From the IMG/VR virus record IMGVR_UViG_3300025872_000063, positions 1 to 58,928 of that record: a DNA stretch of 58,928 nt. One strand, 5' to 3'. A model generated the notes under the pieces. It searched no databases and was not told where the DNA came from. It saw only the letters and a list, made by a program, of their open reading frames with translations. This document shows, in pieces, positions 48,798 through 56,552 of the stretch. Position numbers and translations under genes: made by a program. Numbering within the stretch: position 1 is the stretch's first letter; the number at the start of each line of letters is the position of its first letter. The DNA comes from a virus.

Positions 48798-49073
48798 GTG
48801 GCAAGAGAACGTCTCGGAGTAGACGCAAGAGATCTAGTTGATGCGCTCAACGACGTTGCGGCGCAAATCAGAAAACTCGGCGTCGAGAAGGTTGCGGCAA
48901 AGGCTGGCGTCAAACCTTCAATTGTCAAAAAGTTTATCGCTGACGCGATGAAATCAAAGACATCAGATGTGCGAAAGATTCGAAATGCGGTCAAAGAGAT
49001 GCTATCACCCTCGCCAGAAATTCCAGACTCCGGCAAAGCAAACATCCAAGACACCGACAGCGATACGAAGTAG
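48798..49073 (+). CDS. Helix-turn-helix-like small protein (paralogue of 35531)
   Basis: A 91-residue protein from GTG 48798. LVDALNDVAAQIRKLGVEKVAAKAGVKPSIVKKFIADAMKSKTSDVRKIRNAVKEML is paralogous in pattern to the 35531 protein. Probably a small DNA-binding unit. A short acidic tail follows. Function unknown. Confidence 0.7.
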   Translation: MARERLGVDARDLVDALNDVAAQIRKLGVEKVAAKAGVKPSIVKKFIADAMKSKTSDVRKIRNAVKEMLSPSPEIPDSGKANIQDTDSDTK

Positions 49074-49086
49074 ACGGCACATAAAC

Positions 49087-49605
49087 ATGGGAATGGATGT
49101 AGTTGGAATAGATCCCAGTTCGGAAGTCGGCAAATACTTCTATCGAAATGTCTGGAATTGGAACTGTCTCTGGACGTATTGCGAAGAAAGTCACCCAGAT
49201 GTTTGCTCAGACGTTCAATACGCATACAGCAACGTCGGCGACGGTCTGGACGCAAGTGATGCGGAGCAACTTGCTCGAGGACTGCTTTCTGACGTAAATT
49301 CGGGTGCAGCATACGAATACGTGACTAGCAGAAATCTTATCCTGTCTGCGGCGAAAAACAAAATATGCGGTCTATGCGACGGTACGGGAGTTCGGACAGA
49401 CGAAGTCGGAATTGATCTAGGGATGCCGCAGATGGAGTTAAACAGCGATCAAGTCGCCAAACTTGGCAGGAACTACGGCTGGTGCAACGGCTGTCGCGGT
49501 GAAGGCATGACGAACCTGTGGGAAAAGAACGGAAAGTTGGAAGTTGATGACATCGTTGAATTCGCTAGGTTTCTTGAATCAAGCGGTGGATTTAGCATTC
49601 AATGA
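49087..49605 (+). CDS. Protein with DnaJ-type zinc finger, 172 aa
   Basis: Starts MGMDVVGIDPSSEVGKYFYRNVWNW, a beginning common in phage proteins of this length; the middle is acidic, then CGLCDGTGVRTDE...GWCNGCRGEGMTN, two CxxCxGxG units as in DnaJ. The tail VDDIVEFARFLESSGGF is helical. Its stop overlaps the next ATG. A recognisable but unassigned phage family. Confidence 0.75.
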   Translation: MGMDVVGIDPSSEVGKYFYRNVWNWNCLWTYCEESHPDVCSDVQYAYSNVGDGLDASDAEQLARGLLSDVNSGAAYEYVTSRNLILSAAKNKICGLCDGTGVRTDEVGIDLGMPQMELNSDQVAKLGRNYGWCNGCRGEGMTNLWEKNGKLEVDDIVEFARFLESSGGFSIQ

Positions 49606-49781
49606 ATCCAGAAGACGAAAACACCGACTATAATTATGCAATTCACAGAAGTACTTGCAGTTCATTCGATGAAACATGCTACGGACAAGTTGAATTCCAT
49701 CTAATCGGAAAAAGTCCAGTAGCTCGAGCGCTCTGTGAACTTCATGCCGAACGCAGACGTGCTCTATTCAACACCGAATAG
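49602..49781 (+). CDS. Small protein, 59 aa
   Basis: ATG 49602 overlaps the previous stop. MNPEDENTDYNYAIHRSTC...TCYGQVEFHLIGKSPVARALCELHAERRRA has an acidic start, three Cys and a basic helix. Function unknown. Confidence 0.62.
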   Translation: MNPEDENTDYNYAIHRSTCSSFDETCYGQVEFHLIGKSPVARALCELHAERRRALFNTE

Positions 49782-49846
49782 ATTACCAAACTTAAAACTA
49801 AGAAGTGTACAATGTCCATACAACAACGACGACGATCGGAGAGACA

Positions 49847-50050
49847 GTGAAGGTTCATAATCATAGTTGGGCTGCGGTTTCAATGCTTGGGCAGTTCGTC
49901 AGCGCACTTCTCTGCGCGTTCGAGACCGCGAATGATCGCCCCATTCTTCTTGTTCCCACGGTCATTCTTGTCGCAACAGCGATTCTGACGTTTGCCGGCT
50001 GGGAGAAGCTCGAGCTGCGTTCTGAACTCGAGATCGAGAACGCGAAGTGA
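49847..50050 (+). CDS. Small membrane protein, two segments
   Basis: A 67-residue protein from GTG 49847 with CGGAGAGACA upstream. Hydrophobic segments WAAVSMLGQFVSALLCAF and ILLVPTVILVATAILTFAGW flank a short loop. CTAAG-N5-TACAAT promoter at 49798-49813. The stop overlaps the next GTG. Function unknown. Confidence 0.68.
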   Translation: MKVHNHSWAAVSMLGQFVSALLCAFETANDRPILLVPTVILVATAILTFAGWEKLELRSELEIENAK

Positions 50051-50271
50051 CCGCTTCAAAAATTGAGATCAGTGCGGCAAAAACAGCCTCAAACCGCACA
50101 AAAAATCGTCTTCATGAGAATGGGGCAGTCTTTGAATTTGTAAGTCAAAGCACTCCTCCTGCGATGCAGAGTCCTAGCATCCTTGTTCGTTCTACAGAGA
50201 CCGGATGGTTCGGATGGTTTCCGTTGAACGAAATAACGTTTAAGCACGTTGAAGATGGAGCAGACGCGTGA
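50047..50271 (+). CDS. Small protein upstream of thyX
   Basis: A 74-residue protein from GTG in the previous stop; basic start (TASKIEISAAKTASNRTKNR) and ILVRSTETGWFGWFPLNEITF, a small beta pattern. Its TGA overlaps the thyX start. Function unknown. Confidence 0.62.
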   Translation: MTASKIEISAAKTASNRTKNRLHENGAVFEFVSQSTPPAMQSPSILVRSTETGWFGWFPLNEITFKHVEDGADA

Positions 50272-50951
50272 GTGACCCAGTTTCAAGTAGCTACGGATTC
50301 GTTCGACTGGACGCACACATGGCAGATGATCTATCTGTCGTTAACTCGGCTCGCGTTTCATTCGCGAAACATACGGATACACTTGATATTGCGGACAAGG
50401 CACTCATCAATTTTCTTATGCGCGAACGCCACGGTACGCCATTCGAGCACAACGCGTTTCGCTTTCATGTCAAGTGTCCAATTTTTGTCGCTCGAGAATG
50501 GTTTCGCCACCGCATCGGCTCGTTTAACGAATTTAGCGCAAGATACTCCGTGATGCCGCCTGAGTTCTACATTCCAGAGGAGTCCGCGGTCAGACATCAA
50601 GTCGGCAAGCCCGGATCATACACTTTTGAAATGATCGAGGACTCAGCCACACGTGAAAACGCGCGGAGAGCAATGTCATCAGTGATTAAACAGTCAATTA
50701 GAATGTACAATTCTCTTTTGGCTGGCGGCATCGCAAAAGAGTTAGCTAGAAACGTTCTCCCAGTGTCGATGTACACTCAATTTTATTGGACTGTAAATTC
50801 ACGGTCACTGATGAATTTTCTTCAACTACGGTCTTCTGACGCGGCTCAATACGAAATTCGTCAGTATGCTGTTGATATTGAAAAGCATTTTGCGGAAATC
50901 ATGCCGATAACCTACTCCTCATGGATCGACAACGGCAGAGTCACACCATAA
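50268..50951 (+). CDS. thyX: Flavin-dependent thymidylate synthase
   Basis: A 227-residue ThyX, converting dUMP to dTMP with FAD, NADPH and methylene-tetrahydrofolate. The signature WFRHRIGSFNEFSARYSVMPPEFY matches RHRxxSxNExSxRY; HGTPFEHNAFRFHVKCPIFVAREW precedes it and ARNVLPVSMYTQFYWTVNSRSLMNFLQLRSSDAAQYEIR follows. GTG start within the previous stop. Together with NrdJ it gives the phage its own dTTP route. Confidence 0.93.
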   Translation: MSDPVSSSYGFVRLDAHMADDLSVVNSARVSFAKHTDTLDIADKALINFLMRERHGTPFEHNAFRFHVKCPIFVAREWFRHRIGSFNEFSARYSVMPPEFYIPEESAVRHQVGKPGSYTFEMIEDSATRENARRAMSSVIKQSIRMYNSLLAGGIAKELARNVLPVSMYTQFYWTVNSRSLMNFLQLRSSDAAQYEIRQYAVDIEKHFAEIMPITYSSWIDNGRVTP

Positions 50952-50994
50952 TTAATTCATGCAAAAAGTAGTACACACGCCGAAAGGAGGTATG

Positions 50995-51099
50995 ATGCGG
51001 TTCAATATTGAAATTGTAAACAGCGTTGCGGCCATCGCAACGGCTTTGACTGTGTTCCTTCTCGGAGGACTTGCAATCGCAAATAAGCGATTAAAGTAA
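50995..51099 (+). CDS. 34-residue membrane protein
   Basis: ATG 50995 follows AAAGGAGG at ideal spacing. MRFNIEIVNSVAAIATALTVFLLGGLAIANKRLK is a single hydrophobic segment with a basic end. Too short for many gene finders, but the ribosome site is the strongest in the window. Function unknown. Confidence 0.65.
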   Translation: MRFNIEIVNSVAAIATALTVFLLGGLAIANKRLK

Positions 51100-51134
51100 G
51101 TAAACTAAAATAGGAATAATGATTGTTTAGTTTG

Positions 51135-51203
51135 GCATCTGTTAGGCACTTAGTAGAAAGCCTGCGGCACTTAGTAGAAAGCTGCGCTCATCAGATGCTT
51201 TTA
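51135..51203 (+). ncRNA. Structured element with twin hairpins
   Basis: An outer stem GCATCTG (51135-51141) / CAGATGC (51192-51198), followed by TTTTAT, encloses two hairpins with the same loop: GGC-ACTTAGTAGAAA-GCC and GCGGC-ACTTAGTAGAAA-GCTGC. It may be a terminator, a small RNA or a protein-binding site. No known riboswitch is recognised. Confidence 0.55.
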
Positions 51204-51290
51204 TGTTAGTAATTGAAGAGTTGCCGCTTCATATAATCGGTCTGGCCCGGACCGTACGGTAACAGGGCATCTACACTACAAAGGATGAGA

Positions 51291-51653
51291 ATGACAACGA
51301 CGCCATACGACCCGCTGACTGTCATCGAGTCTGCCTTCCTTGAATTTGTTGAACGCGGACTGCTTGACAAGCACCTTGAGACCTATAAAAAGACAATTGA
51401 TTCTCGTCTACTCTTGCTTCGAAAGTCAAGAGATGTTGACGATTTTGAAATCGGAGATACGGTACGTTTCAACGATTTTTGCGGTACAGCGTATCTGCGC
51501 GGTCTAACTGCCAGTGTTGTCGGAATTGATAAGTCAAAGCTCATCGTGAAACTTTTGGTCCCAGTCGGAAGATTTATCAGGGTCGTAAACGGTATAACTG
51601 AATCAGCAGAGATCCGCGTCCCTCCGTCCATTGTCGATCGCTTGGCGGTTTAA
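51291..51653 (+). CDS. Small beta-barrel-like protein, 120 aa
   Basis: ATG 51291 follows AAAGGATGAGA. A helical start (DPLTVIESAFLEFVERGLLDKHLETYKK) is followed by an SH3-like pattern (DFEIGDTVRFNDFCGTAYLRGLTASVVGIDKSKLIVKL...), as in KOW/Tudor-type domains. Its TAA overlaps the following WhiB ATG. Function unknown; a nucleic-acid or protein contact is plausible. Confidence 0.7.
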   Translation: MTTTPYDPLTVIESAFLEFVERGLLDKHLETYKKTIDSRLLLLRKSRDVDDFEIGDTVRFNDFCGTAYLRGLTASVVGIDKSKLIVKLLVPVGRFIRVVNGITESAEIRVPPSIVDRLAV

Positions 51654-51913
51654 TGATTCACTCACACTCTAAACCGACCTGGATGCGGATCGCTGCCTGT
51701 GTTGACGCCGAAAACGTTGACATATTCTTCGACGAAACGCACCGAAAGAAAGTAAACGCTGCAAAGAAAATTTGCAGAGCCTGCCCGTCAATGCAGCAGT
51801 GCCTGGAGTACGCGATCAGACATCAGGAGCACGGCGTTTGGGGAGCAACGACTACGAATGAACGCGCAAAATTTATGCGCGCTACTCGCCGTATAGCACA
51901 ATCTACTGATTAA
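51653..51913 (+). CDS. WhiB-family iron-sulphur regulator (second copy)
   Basis: An 86-residue WhiB-like protein: RIAACVDAENVDIFF, then ICRACPSMQQCLEYAI with CxxC...C and the GVWGATT turn for a 4Fe-4S cluster. The basic tail (RAKFMRATRRIAQS) is short. Start overlaps the previous stop. Like the copy at 19385, it may redirect host transcription or block superinfection. Confidence 0.88.
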   Translation: MIHSHSKPTWMRIAACVDAENVDIFFDETHRKKVNAAKKICRACPSMQQCLEYAIRHQEHGVWGATTTNERAKFMRATRRIAQSTD

Positions 51914-51935
51914 ACGTGTAGTATTGTGACCTCTT

Positions 51936-52097
51936 GTGAAAACGCGTAAAGAAATCGAACCTCCTTCATCGTGGAAGTGTCCACTGTGCGATAACGCGAC
52001 TACGGTATACGTTGTTTTGGACTATCCACCAGCGTGTCAATCAAAACGTCATCGCGGCAAAATCGTGGATATGGAAAGGCGCACGAGTAAAAAATGA
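51936..52097 (+). CDS. Small zinc-type protein
   Basis: A 53-residue protein from GTG 51936 with WKCPLCDNATTVYVVLDYPPACQSKRHRGK, a CxxC then C...H knuckle, and a basic end. Its TGA overlaps the next ATG. Function unknown. Confidence 0.65.
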   Translation: MKTRKEIEPPSSWKCPLCDNATTVYVVLDYPPACQSKRHRGKIVDMERRTSKK

Positions 52098-52258
52098 GAT
52101 TTATGCGGTATGCAATTTTTCCGATCGCTATTGCGGTAACAGTTGTCGCTGTTCTCGAAGCAATGTGGAAAACAGTCAGAGACGAGATCACAAATGACGA
52201 CACGGGTATTTCAACTCTCTTAGGAGTCGTTCATCCGCACGCCGAAAAGAAAATCTGA
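52094..52258 (+). CDS. Small membrane protein
   Basis: A 54-residue protein (MRFMRYAIFPIAIAVTVVAVLEA...) with one N-terminal membrane segment and a charged tail. Start overlaps the previous stop; its own stop lies in the following CTGAG-N5-TACAAT promoter. Function unknown. Confidence 0.65.
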   Translation: MRFMRYAIFPIAIAVTVVAVLEAMWKTVRDEITNDDTGISTLLGVVHPHAEKKI

Positions 52259-52317
52259 GAAGTATACAATGATGTTTACTTATTGATTTTCAATGGGTAT
52301 ATTGAGATTGAAAAGAA

Positions 52318-52740
52318 ATGACAGCACTAATCAACGAAACAGTCATGCTTTTCGCAGCTGCACGGCAGCAATTAGACAGCGACCAATTAACATATGAGAA
52401 AGCACAACAAATGAACAACGAAAATACAAATGTCCTCGAGCACGCAGTGGCTGAAGATCTTGCGAATTCGACTTTCGTAAACACGATTGCTCATGAAATC
52501 GCGGATCAGCAGTCTGTCCAGCCTGTTCAGCCTGCTGCGGTGATGGCGTCTATCGCAACACCGGAAGCAGCTGGCACACTGTACGCCGCAGGCAAGACCG
52601 TCATCGAGGTTTCTCGTGAACTCGGAGTCACGTACGCGAAGGCGACAAAGCTCATCAAGACGAGCGGTACCACTATCAGGAATGCGTCTGACCGGCTAAA
52701 GGGACGTACTCGCGGCTCCAAGAAGTCGATCAGTGCCTGA
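52318..52740 (+). CDS. Helix-turn-helix protein, 140 aa
   Basis: The C-terminal third is an HTH with basic tail: LYAAGKTVIEVSRELGVTYAKATKLIKTSGTTIRNASDRLKGRTRGSKKS, resembling AsnC/sigma-region-4-like or Hin-type DNA-binding units. The first ~90 residues are acidic and helical. Promoter 52255-52270 leads to a long leader. May regulate late or island genes; unproven. Confidence 0.7.
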   Translation: MTALINETVMLFAAARQQLDSDQLTYEKAQQMNNENTNVLEHAVAEDLANSTFVNTIAHEIADQQSVQPVQPAAVMASIATPEAAGTLYAAGKTVIEVSRELGVTYAKATKLIKTSGTTIRNASDRLKGRTRGSKKSISA

Positions 52741-52903
52741 TTGGTTTAGCAGACTTCGTCAGATAGTCTGGCCAGCTGTTTTCGCGGTAGTCATCGGATG
52801 TTTTTCGGTGGCTACCGCGTTCAGCGGATCATCAGCAGAGATCGCTATTTCGACATCAGGACTAGCGGTAGTCTTTGCACTTCTGGCGCCAAAAGAAACC
52901 TGA
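52733..52903 (+). CDS. Small membrane protein, 56 aa
   Basis: GTG 52733 lies inside the previous gene's end. VPDWFSRLRQIVWPAVFAVVIGCFSVATAF and EIAISTSGLAVVFALLAP form two membrane segments. Function unknown; holin-like by size only. Confidence 0.6.
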   Translation: MPDWFSRLRQIVWPAVFAVVIGCFSVATAFSGSSAEIAISTSGLAVVFALLAPKET

Positions 52904-52937
52904 TATTGTCAGTATGCAACAGTGAAAGGTAGCTGAC

Positions 52938-53135
52938 ATGGAGCCAGAGATCTACAAGATCACGACCATCAATGATGATGGCGTCGAGATCGTTGACTAT
53001 GTTCTTCCGCAATTTAAGCGCATGTTTAAAAAGATGATGGCAGAAGAATACGGTAACGCCGAAGAAGAAGGAATGATGCTCGCGGACGCTCCGCAAGCAG
53101 TGCAAGAAGCTGTAAAGTTACGTCTAAACACGTAA
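52938..53135 (+). CDS. Small acidic protein, 65 aa
   Basis: MEPEIYKITTINDDGVEIVDYVLPQFKRMFKKMMAEEYGNAEEEGMML is a beta-hairpin then a helix. GAAAGGTAGCTGAC precedes the ATG. Function unknown. Confidence 0.62.
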   Translation: MEPEIYKITTINDDGVEIVDYVLPQFKRMFKKMMAEEYGNAEEEGMMLADAPQAVQEAVKLRLNT

Positions 53136-53180
53136 CAGCAAGATTTTATATAAAACAACGACGTAAAACGGAGAGACACT

Positions 53181-53510
53181 ATGTGGGTATTTACTCAAGA
53201 CGGATTTATTAGCGCGGTTGATAACAACCAGATGCCTGGGAAGTTGACTGTCCGCGCTCGAGACCGTAAGTCACTTGAACTGTTGAGTGATGTAACCGGT
53301 TCTGCGATTATTGAACTTCCTAACCGCGACTACGAATATCGCGTGTATGTGACGCGGGATGACTTCGCGTCATTTTTGGTTTCGCACGTTGATCATCTCG
53401 ACTACAGTAATTTCAAGAATCGTATCTGGGACACGCGAGGCGAGGTCTATCATGACGCGTGCTCCGATGTTTGGGGCGCCATGCTTCAAGTCTCCGACAA
53501 GCGCCGCTGA
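53181..53510 (+). CDS. Conserved actinophage protein, 109 aa
   Basis: MWVFTQDGFISAVDNNQMPGKLTVRARDRKSLELL, a second beta unit (YEYRVYVTRDDFASFLVSHVDHLDYSNFKNRI) and a helical end match a family widespread in Actinobacteria and their phages; the arrangement MWxFTxDGFxSxV is characteristic. Function unknown. A GGAGAGAC ribosome site precedes the ATG. Confidence 0.75.
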   Translation: MWVFTQDGFISAVDNNQMPGKLTVRARDRKSLELLSDVTGSAIIELPNRDYEYRVYVTRDDFASFLVSHVDHLDYSNFKNRIWDTRGEVYHDACSDVWGAMLQVSDKRR

Positions 53511-53609
53511 GTTTAATAGCCAGGACTCTGCTTAAAGCGCCACTAACTAGACAGTACTAATGTCCTGCGGTTGACACATATAGGTGGATAAAAAGTATAT
53601 ATTTCATCT

Positions 53610-53924
53610 ATGGAAAACGAGCAACTGGAGTCCTCGCGAGAGCCATCAGCAAGCAGTGACATGCAGTCAATTGTCATTGCCTACGTTTGTTGGAAAGACG
53701 CTCACGCGGACTCCGGATGGATGCGCGTTGGTGATGTCGAAGACGTACCATACATCGTGCATACGGTTGGCCTTCTTGTCAAAAACATGAAAAGTGGTCA
53801 TATATCAGTAGCGCAGAGCTTTGGCGCTGAAGAAGGTCTCGTTGACTATGTCTTACACATTCCGTATGAAATGGTTGACTCAGTTCAATACATCGAGATC
53901 GGTGACGTTTTTTCAGTCAAATAG
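53610..53924 (+). CDS. Hypothetical protein, 104 aa
   Basis: A disordered start (MENEQLESSREPSASSD) precedes a small alpha/beta domain (SIVIAYVCWKDAHADSGWMRVGDVEDVPYIVHTVGLLVKNMKSGHISVAQSF). A TTGACA near 53571 may be its -35. Function unknown. Confidence 0.65.
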   Translation: MENEQLESSREPSASSDMQSIVIAYVCWKDAHADSGWMRVGDVEDVPYIVHTVGLLVKNMKSGHISVAQSFGAEEGLVDYVLHIPYEMVDSVQYIEIGDVFSVK

Positions 53925-53939
53925 TTATACAATTCGTTT

Positions 53940-54722
53940 GTGGACAGAGACTTTGACACGACAGCCTTACGTGAATCGCTATTCGAAGGTCGTCTCCATC
54001 GCGATTACCTAGCCCATGTCTTCAGATGGGGATGGGCAACGCGGTACATCAACGACAGCAAAGCCAAAAGAGTTCTCGAGCCAGGTTGTGGAGCGGACGC
54101 ACAGTTGGCTCGAACATTTGTTCGACTGCCTGGCCCAAACTTCAGACCAGAGTATTATCTCGGACTTGACCTCAACTCGATACCGTTCGCAAAAAAGATG
54201 CGACCTGACACGGTGTTTGCTAGAAAAATTCAACTACGTGAAAAGTTTAACTTCGTTGAGCGCTGGCGCGAACTTTCAGTTGAATTTGGCCAATCGTTTG
54301 ATCTTGCTGTATCATTCGAAGTTATTGAACATATGACTCTTGAGCATGGACATGAATATCTTGCGGGAATCAATGCGCTACTTCCAGTAGGTGGAACACT
54401 TATTCTATCAACGCCAGTTTTTAATGGTAGCGCAGCAAAAAATCATGTACACGAGTACACCGTAGGCGAGCTGGATCAATTGATGCTGTCCTGTGGATTT
54501 GAGCACGTTGACCGATTTGGAACATTTGCTTCATTCAACGACATCAAACGAGCAGTCAAAGAGTCAAGTGATCCAGTAAAACTCTCGATGTTCGAGGCGT
54601 ACGAGAGAGCAAGACAATTTTACGGTGATGAGGTTCTTGCCTGCTTTCTAGCTCCACTGTTTCCAGATCATTCGCGCAACAATGTCTGGATCAGAAAAAA
54701 GTCTACCGATATCTTTAGATAG
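53940..54722 (+). CDS. SAM-dependent methyltransferase
   Basis: A 260-residue class I methyltransferase: KRVLEPGCGADAQLART (motif I), YYLGLDLNSIPF (motif II), SFDLAVSFEVIEHMTLEHGHEYLAGINALLPVGGTLILSTPVFNG (motifs IV-VI). Resembles the methyltransferase at 14495 in class but not in sequence. GTG 53940 stands 6 nt after TACAAT, so it is probably leaderless. Substrate unknown; it ends 12 nt before the winged-helix gene. Confidence 0.8.
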   Translation: MDRDFDTTALRESLFEGRLHRDYLAHVFRWGWATRYINDSKAKRVLEPGCGADAQLARTFVRLPGPNFRPEYYLGLDLNSIPFAKKMRPDTVFARKIQLREKFNFVERWRELSVEFGQSFDLAVSFEVIEHMTLEHGHEYLAGINALLPVGGTLILSTPVFNGSAAKNHVHEYTVGELDQLMLSCGFEHVDRFGTFASFNDIKRAVKESSDPVKLSMFEAYERARQFYGDEVLACFLAPLFPDHSRNNVWIRKKSTDIFR

Positions 54723-54734
54723 TGAGGATCAACA

Positions 54735-55019
54735 GTGCCGTCAAAGAAGACAACAAGAGTCGCCCCGAATGGGACACCGCTAGTTCGCCGTAACGGCGGT
54801 GCGCATATCGCGCTGATGATTATGAAATCCGCAAGAACTCCCGTTACTCTCGATGATATGACTGAGATCAGTCCCCACAAATTGAGTTCAACCCACCGAA
54901 AGACGTATGTAAACAGACTCGTCGAGTGCGGATACGCAACTGTCATTGATGGTTCGCCAACGCGATACGCGCTCACTGACAGCGGTCTTGCTAAGATATA
55001 CGAACTCGCTATCCAATAG
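54735..55019 (+). CDS. Winged-helix DNA-binding protein
   Basis: A 94-residue protein from GTG 54735. Basic start (MPSKKTTRVAPNGTPLVRR), then AHIALMIMKSARTPVTLDDMTEISPHKLSSTHRKTYVNRLVECGYATVIDGSPTRYALTDSGLAKIYEL, a MarR/PadR-like winged helix. It lies directly upstream of the terminase and may control packaging genes or act as a packaging factor. Confidence 0.72.
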   Translation: MPSKKTTRVAPNGTPLVRRNGGAHIALMIMKSARTPVTLDDMTEISPHKLSSTHRKTYVNRLVECGYATVIDGSPTRYALTDSGLAKIYELAIQ

Positions 55020-55056
55020 AATCATACTCTCGAGCCCCGAGATAGAATAACTATCT

Positions 55057-56484
55057 ATGGGAAAGAGTATGATGGAGCAGATCGCGATGCTCCCTAAGGA
55101 AGAACAAGACGCGATACTCAGCGGACTAGACATGGAAGCCCTCGTTTGGGACTGGAATGTTTGGGCGCGACCGGAGCAATTACCTCCAAAAAACGACGAT
55201 TGGTCGATATGGCTATACCTCGCCGGACGTGGCGCAGGAAAGACAAGAGCCGCTGCGGAATGGATACGCGATAAGGCGAAGGACACGTCGCAAGGACAGT
55301 TGCGGTTTGCCTTAATTGCACGTACAGCCGCTGACGTACGTGACGTTATCGTTGAAGGTGAGAGCGGTATAATTAATGTTTCTGCGCCTAGCGAACGTCC
55401 GCACTACGAACCGTCTAAGAGACGGCTAACCTGGCCTAACGGAAACACAGCCACCTGCTTTACAGCTGACGAGCCAGATGGTCTACGTGGTCCACAGTTT
55501 CATTACGCCTGGTGCGACGAGGTTGCTGCATGGAGACAGAGTCCAGACGCCGCAGGCATGACCTCGTGGGACAACGCGCGCGTAGCTTGCCGTCTTGGTA
55601 GGTCTCCGCAGATCATCTGTACGACAACACCCAAGCGGGTACCAATGTTGTATGCTCTAATTTCTGAATCCGAAAAAACTGGTCGCGTCGTGATTTCACG
55701 CGGATCAACTTTGGATAATGCTGGAAACCTATCAAGCGTCTACCTAGACGCGATCACTGGAGTATACGCAGGTACACGGTTAGCTGCTCAAGAACTATAT
55801 GGCGAAATGCTTTCAGACGTCGAGGGAGCACTCTGGACTGATGAACTAATAGGACGCTTTCGTGAAACAGCATTTCCAATTGGCGCGCCTCTTAGAGTTG
55901 TCGGTGTAGATCCATCAGTTGCTGAAAATCCAAGAGACGAGTGCGGTATCGTCGTGTGCGCATCTACAGCAGAACGCGATCTCTATCGAAGAAACGCTTG
56001 GGTTCTAGAGGACGCAACAGTACACGGTTCGCCAGAGCAATGGGCAAACGCTGTCGTCGCGATGGCAAGAAAGTACAGTTGTCCTGTTGTTGCTGAAGTG
56101 AACCAAGGCGGCGCTCTAGTGACAAACGCTATTTTAGCGATAGACCCGAACATCAAGGTTCTTGAGGTCCACTCGAAACACGGTAAGGCACTACGTGCAG
56201 AACCAGTAACGCTTGCATACGAGCAAGGTCGTGTACATCATGTCAACTACCTAGCTGATCTCGAATCACAGATGATCTCATGGATACCTGGAGAAGGAAA
56301 GTCTCCTGACAGGGTTGATGCTCTCGTTCATGCACTGACAGCGCTTCTCATAAAGCCTCCACCTGGATTCGTCGGTGGACAGATCACAGCTAAGTCAGTG
56401 GCGGCTAGACGTCTTCCGTCATTTAGAGGATCAAATGGTGGCAATAACGGAAGAGGCGGAGCACGAATTTTCAACCCGAGATAG
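55057..56484 (+). CDS. terL: Terminase large subunit
   Basis: A 475-residue packaging motor. ATPase: WLYLAGRGAGKTRAAAEWI (Walker A near 57-66), FHYAWCDEVAAWRQ (Walker B near 150-157), ICTTTPKRVPML (coupling motif). Nuclease: RVVGVDPSVAENPRDECG (first metal Asp), VVAEVNQGG and a C-terminal DRVDALVHALTALL, as in RNase-H-fold terminases (Terminase_6). ATG 55057 follows a TAGAAT with short leader. The rest of the structural genes are outside the window. Confidence 0.92.
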   Translation: MGKSMMEQIAMLPKEEQDAILSGLDMEALVWDWNVWARPEQLPPKNDDWSIWLYLAGRGAGKTRAAAEWIRDKAKDTSQGQLRFALIARTAADVRDVIVEGESGIINVSAPSERPHYEPSKRRLTWPNGNTATCFTADEPDGLRGPQFHYAWCDEVAAWRQSPDAAGMTSWDNARVACRLGRSPQIICTTTPKRVPMLYALISESEKTGRVVISRGSTLDNAGNLSSVYLDAITGVYAGTRLAAQELYGEMLSDVEGALWTDELIGRFRETAFPIGAPLRVVGVDPSVAENPRDECGIVVCASTAERDLYRRNAWVLEDATVHGSPEQWANAVVAMARKYSCPVVAEVNQGGALVTNAILAIDPNIKVLEVHSKHGKALRAEPVTLAYEQGRVHHVNYLADLESQMISWIPGEGKSPDRVDALVHALTALLIKPPPGFVGGQITAKSVAARRLPSFRGSNGGNNGRGGARIFNPR

Positions 56485-56552
56485 GGAGATGTTTAGTGGG
56501 GTAGAGTCAGTAATGATTCGTAGTTTTGTTTGAAAACATGAACGGGAGAACA

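Larger units (their letters stand above)
30057..52270 (+). promoter_or_regulatory. Family of ~50 CT[G/A]AG-N5-TATAAT promoters
   Basis: A conserved element, CT[G/A]AG then exactly 5 nt then TATAAT, TATAGT or TACAAT, without a -35 box. The -10 hexamers begin at 30067, 30370, 30549, 30964, 31461, 32573, 34503, 34794, 34990, 35121, 35906, 36418, 36778, 37510, 37831, 38307, 38404, 38707, 38919, 39290, 39923, 40275, 40482, 40679, 40874, 41182, 41456, 41740, 42074, 42274, 42489, 42658, 42847, 43078, 43266, 43567, 43800, 44018, 44340, 44530, 44793, 45155, 45347, 45612, 45919, 46227, 46815, 47017, 49808 and 52265. Most are 25-40 nt before a gene with GAAAGGACA; about ten lie 6-7 nt before ATG; five precede structured noncoding segments. 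Confidence 0.85.
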
